From NCBI RefSeq assembly GCF_000224145.3, contig NC_020166.2, forward strand, positions 8,776,745-8,840,744: a stretch of 64,000 nt of DNA. Reading direction: 5' to 3'. Positions 10,501 to 19,500 of the stretch are shown here, one piece after another. The notes beneath the pieces are model-generated. The model saw only the letters and a program-made list of their open reading frames with translations. It made no database searches and had not been told where the DNA came from. A program made the translations under genes and the position numbers. Numbering within the stretch: position 1 is the first letter of the stretch; the number at the start of each line of letters is the position of its first letter. Source of the stretch: Ciona intestinalis (lineage: Eukaryota; Chordata; Ascidiacea; Phlebobranchia; Cionidae).

Positions 10501-13500
10501 TAAAACCGATAGTAGGGTGGGGTAAGATTTTTTCATTCCAAGCACGGCCTACTATAGATATCTCTAGTAGGCCGTGTTCCAAGATATTTTTTCATTCCAT
10601 TTTCTCGTATATTATATTGTTACTAGCGGTTTGCAAGCAGAATTGTTATGTCTTCGTAAACATAATTTTAATTTATCTCTTTGGCAACGATACTAAAGAT
10701 CATGGTGGTTAATCTAAAGAACGAAGAGAATGAAATCAACAGCAAAACAACAGTTGTTAAAACACCCTGTGGATAAAACTGTTGGAAAGATTGTAAATCA
10801 AAAAGCGTGCCTGTTGCACTAACATGTCTCAATCTTGAGAAATCGACTTCAAATATCCCGTTAATGGCATTGATCGCATCGAAGTGCAATCATGAGAAGT
10901 TAATCGACCGTACAGCTTGATTTGTAACGTCTCGTAAAATTGGATTTACCCGAAGGAAAAATCCCTTTATGGTATAAAAAGTTTTTACTATACATTTGTT
11001 TATTGATCCCCGACATAAGCACTACTTCATGTTGGGTTATACGACCTAAAAATTTGTCGCATAGAAATATGGGGTAAGATGGAATACCGTTAGCACCTAC
11101 ACACATCACCCCATATTTCCGAATGGTGTTTTAAATAATTAACAACGTTTTTCGACTCTCAGGGCTACGGTTAAATAGATATTAATCTGGTGTAAGATGA
11201 AATACCGTTGGCACGTAAACCCAATATTTGCTGATGGTCTTTTGAACAATTAACAACGTTTTTTGGAGTCACGAAACAACGGTTTTATAATTTTATATGA
11301 CGTGGCGTGACATAACTATTTTGACCTATGACTTATAGGGTTGAAAAAACTTATTTTTACTAACAAACAAGTGTTAAATATTCGAGGTGTTTATACGCAT
11401 TGATTGGCAATCTTGAACTGACTAATGAACCCATATATATTGAGAGAATTTATCCTTGTAATTAGGTATTGATTCCTCTCCGAAAAAAAAGAAATGTTTT
11501 AACATGACCTACTTACATGCTCGAACAAATTTACTACATGTGTTCTCCTCCTAGTATAAACGTTGTTTAACATTAGTAGGGTGGGGTAAGATGGGACACC
11601 TTCAGCACATAGTATCAAAATATCCTTATCGTGTTTTAAACAAATAGCAACGGTATACGGGAGTCGTGAGAATATAGTTTCATAATTATTTGAATGTTCT
11701 TTGTTTACTACTAAATGGGACGAGAAAATAGAGTTAAAAGATGTCCCATCTTTCCCCACCCTGTTGTATAAACTACTTCACAACTCCCATTGACCGTTGG
11801 TAATTGTTTAAAACACGATCAGGATATTTGTATATTATGCGCTAAAGGTGTCCCGTATTCACCATACTATATATATTTAACATTAAACCATATACCTACT
11901 AATGTAAAATATCATATTGGTGATTTGCATTTGGTATTTATTTTACAGTGGGTTACACGAGCGATGAAGTGAACTTAGAATGGATGGTCGGTAGTCACAT
12001 GGAAGATTTATTTATGGACACGAGACTCGTTACCAGTATGCCTAAGTTTCAACTTGTTCATCATAATTTTCATTCACGGAACGTTACCATCACAGAAGCT
12101 GACCGTTACGCTGGTGAGTTTTGGTAAAATATGAACGCGAATTTCTTCACTTATTTATCCATATTTATTGAATATTATTTATATTCATATATTCTTTTTA
12201 AATATATATCCTCGCATGACGGAAAACGACAATCCTGCTCAAGCACAGAAACCCGTAATGGTATAGCAGCATCGAACCTCTAACCCGTCAACTTTGGGCT
12301 ATAGAGGCATGCGCGCTAAATGTTTTCCACGGCGCTGGAATAGCTGCGTTGGTACAACGTTTAAAGAGTTCATTACTTTTAGTTAAACATCTGCCACAGT
12401 ATTGGATTGATCACAAATTTTCCCCATGAACTTGGTTTATTTACTGAAACATGCAACTGTACTGTAATTAATGTTACATGTTTGTGCGGGAGACGTTGTA
12501 GATATAGGATTATAGCGCTTTGCTACCACCAGCATTGTGGCCGCAAGTGTCTGTGCGCTACCATTTTTAATGGGAAACTCCGTGACCACTAATGGTGCAA
12601 TAGACAGTTCAATATTTTTTACAAAAAAAATAATAAATAAAAGCAGGCCTAAAGTTAAAAACGGACTAAATCGCTAAAGATAAAAACGTACTTAAGCGGG
12701 CATGCGCGAGGTATGCAATATGACGCAATGTTTTAACTTCTAAGGTTATATTATATAAGTTTTATTCATTTATGTAATTTTGATTTTTTTCAGGGATGAG
12801 ATCTCAACTTAAAGTCAGCTTTGAGCTGAAGCGATATTTGTTGTCAGTTTTTTTCCAATCTTACTTCCCAGCATTGATTATGGTGGTGTTGGCAGGACTT
12901 GGAATGTGGATTGATCCAAGATCTGTGCCTGCTAGAGTGGCATTAGGTGGGTTATTTTAAAATGCCATAAACACTTTATTTAGTGATTTTCGCTCTTTTC
13001 AATAGGCGTGTTTAAACGAAAAAATATATATATATATATTTTAACGTTTTTTGAACCGTGTTTAAATGTTAAAAAACTTTTAAGTTATGTGTTTTTTAAG
13101 GGCTTTTGTAACAAGTTGCCGCAAAATGACATTGGGTTGGAAGTAAATTACCAACAAAATACTTTTTGTTTAGCGTTGGTAAAAAAAATATTTTAATTGC
13201 TCGAAATAGCTCAGTTAGAGATTATTGTACGCGCGTCCTTTGAAGTGTTTCAAAACCCTCCAAACATGACAAATACAATTGACCAGGACTCGCTTTTTCA
13301 TCCTAAATAATTTCTATTACTTTATGTTTAAAGGTGTGACTTCAGTGCTGACAATCTCAACAATTATCACTGGTTTAAAAGCTTCGCTCCCTAAGGTAAG
13401 TTGGCTGAAGTTATCAATGAATAAATATAACTTATCCTAGCATAACGTGGCAACGGTAGTCGTCATAACACGGGTGTTCTGTTTCATACACCTCGTACCA

Positions 13501-15164
13501 ATTACTACCACGTTTGTAACTTTATGGGTGATTATTTCGGGAGGGCTCATTTTATTCATGTTTTTCCTTTATATTGCTGACGATTTAAAAAACAGATTAG
13601 TGTCCATTGGGTTGGAATAATTGCTGTTACGTGTCTTGCCTAAATACTAGTAGCAGCGACGAAGCAAAAAGGCCATTGTTTCGCCGATCATACAAAGCAG
13701 TCTGTTATATAAGTATAGAGATTATTATTCGTCGTCAATATAGACTGAAAATGTGTTTGACGCAGGTGTCGTATCTAACCGCTATGGATATTTATCTATG
13801 GGTCTGCTTTCTCTTCGTTTTCTCCACCGTTCTCGAGTTTTGCTGCCTTAATTTCATTATGACGGAACGAGGAAAGAAATCGCTCAAGAAATTCCAGCAA
13901 ACAATTCCAGCCCCGGCACAAATTGAAGTGTTTGTTGTTTAAATTTTTGGGAAATATTATTTTCTATTTAAACAAAAAAACAAAATAATTTTTTAGGAAA
14001 TATTATTTCGATTTAAACAAAAAAATCTCTATTTCGTTTAAACAGATTTATATTTTTTAGAAATATCCAAAAATCAAGCCGAGCATCGTAAGAAACGGTA
14101 TTACGTCACAGTCGAAGCGAAAAGATAACAAAGACTCGCAGAGCACGAGGTAATAACACCATATCGTATAACGCCCTAATCATGTTTTACTGAAAACTCC
14201 CTTGTAGAGTCACGGTTACATAATTTTGTAAATATTATTTGTTTACTACCAAATGGGTCGATAAAAAAGATTAAAACTTGTCTCATCTTACCCCAACCTA
14301 CTATTTAAAAACATGTCCCATATTAACCCAACCTACTATTTTTAAAAACGTCCCATTTCACCCCAACTTACTATTTAAAACGTATCCCATTTTACCGTAA
14401 CCTACTATAAACTTCACATTCGCAGTAAGTTATTTGAGCGAACATTTTCACAGGTACCAGCATCATAAACTATCGGACGACGTAGCGATTATATTCCGTA
14501 GTCTTCCGTCCCTGGGCGACGGACAAGAAGACACGAAATCAACAAGTACAGATTTGACCCCAAAACACCCAAAGGGGCTTGTAAGTAGTCAATATACTAC
14601 GATATGTCGTTGAACTGATTGCAACTACTTTGACTTTGCGTGGCCGGAAAACGACATTCGTTATAACACGGGTGTTAATACACCTCGTGCCAGCTTACGA
14701 GTTACCATGTATGTTACTTTGTGGGTGTTATTATTTTGGGGAGGAATTTTTCTTGTTGTTTCACGCATGGCTGATAATTAAGAGAACCCATTTGTGACTA
14801 CTGGGTTGAAGCAAAGAATTATAAAACCGTATCCCCACGACTCACATATAGGCCGTTGTTAATTGTTTAAAACACGACAAGAATATTTGCATATTACGTG
14901 CTAAACGTGTCCCATCTTCCCCCACAGCATATACAGTATCTATTTTTCTAATCGGCAGTCCTAATACAACAATATTTTTTAAAGAAAATGCAAGTTCCGT
15001 CGTCATTACAACGAATCAACCCACGAAAATGTTTGCCTTCGGATGCCGAATCATTGGATGTGTTTTTCCGTGTTGGTTATTTCTATTCATTCCTTGTATT
15101 CAACGGAATTTACTGGGGTTACTATGTAATGGCTACACAACATGAGGGTGGGGAAGAGAGCTAG
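4588..15164 (+). CDS. Cys-loop ligand-gated anion channel subunit, first tandem copy
   Basis: Exons: 4588-4744, 5463-5591, 6103-6170, 6535-6658, 7060-7162, 9051-9133, 11949-12113, 12794-12946, 13334-13395, 13766-13927, 14061-14149, 14454-14580, 14985-15164. The product is about 533 residues. It starts at 4588 because that gives a clean signal peptide (MLIIDWFSRFLRLVVFLVI); an in-frame ATG at 4531 would add 19 residues. The extracellular domain has the Cys-loop, two Cys separated by 13 residues around FPLD, and KLWVPDLYIVGSKSS. M1 is SYFPALIMVVLAGLGMW. M2 follows PARVALG, the Pro-Ala-Arg signature of anion-selective channels, and resembles GABA-A beta and RDL subunits. M3 is MDIYLWVCFLFVFSTVLEF and M4 is GYFYSFLVFNGIYWGYYVM. 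The second, loop-C disulphide of glycine receptors is absent, which favours a GABA-type or orphan subunit. The ligand is not known. The exon 10 donor is weak; reading through it would stop at 13942. Exons 4 and 5 are repeated after an assembly gap. Confidence 0.9.
5027..5211 (+). mobile_element. MITE type B
   Basis: From CTATGGGGTAAAATAGGATA to CTTCTTACCCCAATC; abuts the next copy. Confidence 0.75.
5216..5409 (-). mobile_element. MITE, reverse copy
   Basis: AGTAGCGTGAGGTAAGATGG to TCCCGTCTTACCCTACAGT; head-to-head with the copy at 5027. Confidence 0.8.
5608..5797 (+). mobile_element. MITE type A
   Basis: Starts 17 bp after exon 2 of the first receptor gene with ACTATAGGGGTAAGATGGGA. Confidence 0.8.
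5800..5925 (-). mobile_element. MITE type B fragment
   Basis: Left end missing; ends TTCCATCTTACCACACTGTA. Confidence 0.65.
6680..6862 (-). mobile_element. SINE tail, copy 1 of duplicated segment
   Basis: Reverse reading of the SINE tail: CTCGCGTGGCCGGAAAACGA, then CTCGTGCCACCTTACGAG, to GTTAAAGCAATTTCCC. The tRNA head is deleted. Confidence 0.75.
6863..7019 (+). mobile_element. MITE type B, left end deleted
   Basis: Begins TCAGCACAGTATATCC directly after the SINE. The full left end is kept in the duplicate at 8303. Confidence 0.7.
7209..7405 (+). mobile_element. MITE type A, complete
   Basis: TATAGTAGGGTGGGGGAATA to TTCCCCACCCTACTATATA; 47 bp after exon 5. Confidence 0.9.
7556..7605. other. 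Assembly gap of 50 N
   Basis: Fifty consecutive N bases. The sequence immediately before the gap (ending TTCGAGTTC) is the end of one copy of the duplicated segment, and the sequence immediately after it is the start of the other. The gap size is therefore probably a placeholder. Confidence 1.
7775..7898 (+). CDS. Duplicate exon 4 of first receptor gene
   Basis: Same coding sequence as 6535-6658, beginning phase 0 and ending phase 1. Exon 5 of copy 1 ends in phase 2, so it cannot be spliced in frame to this exon. The two copies are therefore alternatives, or alleles, and not serial exons. Confidence 0.85.
7920..8175 (-). mobile_element. SINE with head, copy 2 of duplicated segment
   Basis: As at 6680 but running on through GGGCACAACATACGCCCACA to GCGCGCTAACCACGGCGAC, the reverse complement of the tRNA-like head. 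Confidence 0.85.
8303..8476 (+). mobile_element. MITE type B (copy 2 of duplicated segment)
   Basis: GCACTGTGGGGTAATATGGG, then as at 6863. Confidence 0.8.
8523..8625 (+). CDS. Duplicate exon 5 of first receptor gene
   Basis: Second version of 7060-7162. Differences include a synonymous AGC/AGT serine and the last two bases, AA here and CA in copy 1. These give Lys or Gln at the exon 5-6 junction; the paralogous gene has Lys. Confidence 0.85.
8671..8863 (+). mobile_element. MITE type A (copy 2 of duplicated segment)
   Basis: Allelic counterpart of the copy at 7209. Confidence 0.9.
9346..9430 (+). other. Possible alternative or relic exon in intron 6
   Basis: After an acceptor-like GCAACTGTTATAG there is an open stretch in the same phase as exon 7. 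It runs 28 codons (including YKSDNPNESEYSLRY) to a TAA at about 9430. If spliced after exon 6 it would end the receptor in the extracellular domain. Its resemblance to exon 7 is slight and chance is quite possible. Confidence 0.2.
9595..9750 (-). mobile_element. MITE type A, internally shortened
   Basis: TATAGTAGGGTAGGTGAAGA to CTTCCCCCACCCTAATATA. Confidence 0.8.
10054..10213 (-). mobile_element. MITE type B
   Basis: TATAGTAGGGTGGGGTAAGA to CCCATCTTACCCCACAGTAC; mixed A and B ends. Confidence 0.8.
10510..10625 (-). mobile_element. MITE fragment interrupted by palindromic insert
   Basis: Left end AGTAGGGTGGGGTAAGAT, then the 34 bp palindrome and a second TTTTTTCATTCCATTTTCTCG-like piece. 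Confidence 0.6.
10543..10576. mobile_element. 34 bp palindromic insert, copy 2, inside a MITE
   Basis: Same 12 bp arms as the copy at 3632, opposite orientation of the centre, 2 bp shorter. It interrupts a MITE and is flanked on both sides by TTCCAAG. Confidence 0.6.
11066..11172 (+). mobile_element. MITE type B fragment, left half
   Basis: ATGGGGTAAGATGGAATACC through TTAACAACG. Confidence 0.65.
11186..11300 (+). mobile_element. MITE type B fragment, left half
   Basis: Second left-half fragment in tandem with the previous one (GGTGTAAGATGAAATACCGT). Confidence 0.6.
11574..11766 (+). mobile_element. MITE type A, complete
   Basis: AGTAGGGTGGGGTAAGATGG to CTTTCCCCACCCTGTTGTAT. Confidence 0.9.
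11768..11875 (-). mobile_element. MITE fragment
   Basis: Right two thirds of a reverse copy, ending GTGTCCCGTATTCACC. Confidence 0.65.
12210..12345 (-). mobile_element. SINE, internally deleted
   Basis: Tail piece CTCGCATGACGGAAAACGAC joined to a head piece ATAGAGGCATGCGCGCTAA. Confidence 0.65.
12515..12605 (+). mobile_element. SINE middle fragment
   Basis: GCTACCACCAGCATTGTGGC to GTGACCACTAATGGTGC. Confidence 0.5.
13438..13640 (-). mobile_element. SINE tail and middle
   Basis: CACGGGTGTTCTGTTTCATA, then CCATTGGGTTGGAATAATTG and GTGTCTTGCC. Confidence 0.7.
14170..14408 (+). mobile_element. MITE type B fragment with amplified right end
   Basis: The right half ends at about 14305 (CTCATCTTACCCCAACCTAC). 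Three further degenerate copies of the last 30-37 bp follow in tandem to 14408. Confidence 0.75.
14633..14822 (-). mobile_element. SINE tail and middle
   Basis: GCGTGGCCGGAAAACGACAT to CTACTGGGTTGAAGCAA; a MITE fragment follows directly. Confidence 0.75.
14815..14932 (-). mobile_element. MITE type A fragment
   Basis: Inserted into or abutting a SINE; ends TCCCATCTTCCCCCACAG. Confidence 0.7.
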
Positions 15165-15627
15165 TTGAAACTGAACACCAGGACGTTTTATTGGAAACTC
15201 GACACTGTGGGGACACTTTTTTCAATACAGAGTGTAACACTCGTGTATTTATGAACGCTGTATTTTAACAGTTTAAAATACAGAAAATTCAATCATGTTC
15301 TACATTATAAGAGGTAGAAACATTTCAGTGTTAGTAAATTTTACACAAATACAATTTCTACCTCTGTAGTCATAAGGTGTATGATCTCTCATAATGGTTA
15401 AAATGGAATATACCGCCCTTCATTTTGGCATGATACTATATTTTGGGCTAATTAAGCGAATCTTTACAATTGGCCGTTATTTTCTACTCATACCAGACTT
15501 TAACTTCTAATCAATGAATTTTTTGGCCAATAACTATTTAATTGATCAACTTTTCTTGGGTAAGCGATTACACAGTGCAGAACATAAACCTAACTATATG
15601 ACCTCTATATAAATATATTGCTGGTAT

Positions 15628-15808
15628 AGTAGGGTGGAAGGATGGGACACCTTTTTATTCTATTCTTTCGTCACATTTAGTAGATAAACGAAGAATATAT
15701 ATAAGAATTATAAAACCGTATCCTCACGACTCCCATAGACCGTTGTTAATTGTTCAAAACACGCTCAGGATATTTGGATATTATGCGTTAATGGTGCCCC
15801 ATCTTTAT
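15628..15808 (-). mobile_element. MITE type A
   Basis: TAGTAGGGTGGAAGGATGGG at the left; right end decayed. Confidence 0.8.
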
Positions 15809-15926
15809 ACAGTGTTTGTGATATGTTTCTTTGGGCCATGTATTAACTTGAATGCAATGTATCGACGTATAAACCACTCAAAGCTTTCGTTGATTATAAC
15901 TTTGTGTTTTCCATCATTACAAACAA

Positions 15927-15932
15927 AATAAA
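15927..15932 (+). terminator. Candidate poly(A) signal, first receptor gene
   Basis: First AATAAA I find downstream of the stop at 15164, within AAAATAAATAAAATA. The distance is long (about 760 bp) and would place a MITE in the 3' UTR, so an earlier variant signal may be used instead. Confidence 0.3.
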
Positions 15933-16501
15933 TAAAATATAGCATCTGTTTGCATTGAACAAATTTTGGTCGTGATTTTTGTATATATTTTATTAGGCAT
16001 TTAGACATTTAAAAAACACTGGAACAACAGAAAGTTAGAATACATTAGACTGTCAATTAGGATATTTAGACATTCATCGTGCTTACAGGGGTATGAAACG
16101 CGAGGAAAATTGGCATTTGGCGGCTCGGGATTTAAAAATTTTCAAGACGACGTAAATTGATTGCTGGTTGCCTTTATGCGACGCTAGAACGGATAATTCA
16201 GTTTTGGATTTTTTGGCTCAAAGAAAATCCATTTCTCGCTTGGTCTTTCCCAATTAAAACCTTATAGCTATCGTTATTGAGTCGACTTGACCCTTAGCAA
16301 AGTTCAGCCAAACGCTATTTGACGTCATATCCGATACCCGAATGTGTTTATGATGTAACAATCGATATTCAGAGCAGAAAACATAATTAGGAAGACACCC
16401 CAGGAAAGCGTGAAAATAATTGGGTATCAGTCAATACGTTACACGAAGACTTTGTAAAAATAGTTATTGGACGTCGTGGCCAAGGACAGCCGCAAAAAAG
16501 T

Positions 16502-19500
16502 ATGGGAGATCCGTGCCGTCAAAATGAGTAAGTTAGACTATAATTCAATACAGACTTATTCTTTTATAGTATGTATGTAAGTTACTACAGCGTTTTATTG
16601 TGTCTGTACTGCGTAATTTGAAATTACGAAATAATTTTGGTACAGTAATTTATCACGCTTTAATTTGGAAGACGATCGGACACTACCGTTCCTGCGTTTT
16701 TCTCGTGAATTAGTTTGTGTATATCGGTAGCAAAGATTTGTGGGGCTGGTTCATTAGGATTTGCCGATGAATGAGTGTTTTTATAAACTATTTTTTTACA
16801 GATTTATTTTCAGGATTTTACTTTTACTAACAAGCTTCAGCGAAGGTAATTTTTTTTGGTTTATTTAAAAAAGTTAAATAAGTTTCTTAAGTCAAGCAGC
16901 ATGTATTATTATGGAATAAAATATGGATACTTTCCGAACCGAAACATTTTTTAATCGCCATCGTACCCCAGCCTATTAAATCTTACAAGCTGGGAAAAGA
17001 AAACTGAACAAAACAGTTTCTATTTTACCCCTAACAGAATGAAAGTATGTCCCATCTTACCCCAACCTACAATAGGTAATTTATTTCTTATGAGGCAAAT
17101 TTAAACCTCATCGTTTTGGTTTGAATTCCAGCATCTAGACAAACAACTAAGGACCACCATGGAAATAGAATAACTCAACATATCGAACAAGTTTTTCGTC
17201 ACCACTCATATGAGTTAAGCATACGGCCTTCTCACGATGGTAAATGGGAATATTATTTGTTTATTTCTATTTTTTTTAATCAGACGTGTAAAAGTACTGT
17301 AGGGCAAGATGAATACGTTTTAGCTCATTTTCTTATATTTTCTAATCTTGTTTTTACCAATTTACATTAATTTTGATCAATGATTCGGTTATATAATTCC
17401 GTAAATATTCTTCAATGCCAAATGAGATGGTAAAAAGAATGTAAACACGTTTTATTTTACCCCAACAAAATGTCTCATATTATTCCCAACAGTTGTCTCA
17501 TATTACCCCAACATTTGTCTTATATTACCCCAACATTTGCCTCATATTACCCCAACACTTGTCTCATATTACCCCTAAGAGTTGTCTTATATTACCCGAA
17601 CAAACGTCTCACATCACCCCTAATTTTGTCTCATATTACCCCCAACTTACTAGATTTATAACTTTTCTTACAGGAATGCCCACAAGAGTAAAAGTATCTT
17701 TATTGATTGAAAGTTTGACCGACATTTCGGAGAAAAATATGGTGAGATAAAAAATCAGATTATTTTTTTTTCATGTCTCTGTGTACCGCCGGTTCAAGAA
17801 CATCGTGTAAACGTTTCATGTGAACTGTTGATGTATATTACTGTAGGGTAAAACGGGTTGTCTTTAGCACATGATATCCAAATATCTTGATCGAGGTTTA
17901 AACAATTAACAACGGTATATGGGAGTCGTAAGGAGGCGGTTTTATAATTCTTTGAATAATCTTTGTTTACCAATAAATGGGACGAGAGAAAAATATAAAA
18001 AAAAATATTTCCTAACTTTCTCCGATCCTAATATATGTACCGCCTATACAATTTTATTAAAAAATGAGTACATTAAATGCCTATACATTTAGGACTTTAC
18101 TTGCACATTGTGTTTGCACGAAACCTGGAAGGACGAACGGCTAAGATTCCGTGGAACAACAGCAAACCAGAGCGTTGTATTACCAAGTCGTCTCGTTGAT
18201 AAGTTATGGGTTCCTGGTGAGAAGTAGTGTATGTATAGTAGGGTGGGGGAACAAGGTACATTTTTAGCATATAACTACCAAATATCCACAACGTGTTTTG
18301 AACAATTAACAACGGTTTATAGAAACTGTGAGGATACGGTTTTATAAATCTATAAATGGTCTTTGTTTACTAACATATGGGATGATAAGTAGAACTAAAA
18401 GGTGTCCTAAAAGGATATATAGTATTGTAGAGTAAGATGGGATACCGTTAGCACCCCAATCCCGTATTTCCTGATTGTTGTTTGATCAAACAACAGTTCT
18501 ATTTTGGAGTCGTGTAGATACATTTATTTAATTCTGTAAATATTTTTATCACTAGCACACAGACAAGAAAGGAGAAAAAACCATTACCCATCTTACCCCA
18601 CCTTAATATATTTTAACATATTATAAAACTGGTGCATTTACAAATTACATGTTGACTGATGGTGTTGTATAATAAATTACCTTCATTCTTGAAAAACAGA
18701 TCTTTATGTCTTTGGATCAAAGAGTTCATTCATTCACAAAACAACTGTAGATAATTTGGTCATGAGACTTTATAGCGATGGCACAATCTTCTACATTGTT
18801 AAGTAAGTAACGTGCTTCATTAATATACATAGTAGAGTGGGGGTGGACGGGACACCTTTAACACATCATACCAAAATATTCAGATTGTGATTTATACACA
18901 ATTAACAACAGTTTATAGGAAAGTCGTGACGATGCGGTTTTATCATTATTTGCATGTTCTTTGTTTATTACAAAATGTCACAAGTAATATAATGAAAAGG
19001 TCTCCTATCTCTCCTCTACTATACAATAACCATGTCTTTCTATACAGAATAACAAGTACTGTTGCATGCCAAATGAATCTACATAATTTTCCTTTGGACG
19101 TCGAAAAGTGTTCGCTACGATTACAAAGCCGTAAGTAAATGTGCATAACATATATAGAACACGATTAATCCATGCATATTCTAAACATTAAAACAATGCC
19201 TGAGAAAAAGTAATGATTGCGAAAACGTAGCTACTAAACCTGAGATGCGGATACGTCAACTAATTATTTGAAACAAAACAAACTGTATTGGATAGCTAAC
19301 TGTATAAGTTACATTCATTCATTTATTCTGTACATAAGCCAATACAAAACATACTTTATGCTTGGGTGTAACAGGCAGAATCATAGATAGAATAGTTTGT
19401 ATATCACATACCTTACTTTGGCTTCTGTATTGCTTCATATAAAATCGGTTTCACAGTAAATGGCGAGCAGTTTTTAATGGCATCCTTCCAGTAAAACACA

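Larger units (their letters stand above)
15165..16501. other. Intergenic stretch between tandem receptor genes
   Basis: Holds the 3' UTR of the first receptor and the promoter side of the second. A reverse MITE lies at 15628-15808 and a candidate AATAAA at 15927-15932. A TGACGTCA-like half site is near 16319. I see no coding exon. Confidence 0.5.

Noticed and set aside
16524-16526. ATG with a good context as start of the second receptor
   Set aside because: The following GTAAGT donor leaves phase 1, and joining to the signal-peptide exon then gives an early stop. The ATG at 16502 keeps the frame.
17470-17750. Open frames rich in HITPTFVSYYP-type repeats
   Set aside because: Translations of the 22 bp minisatellite.
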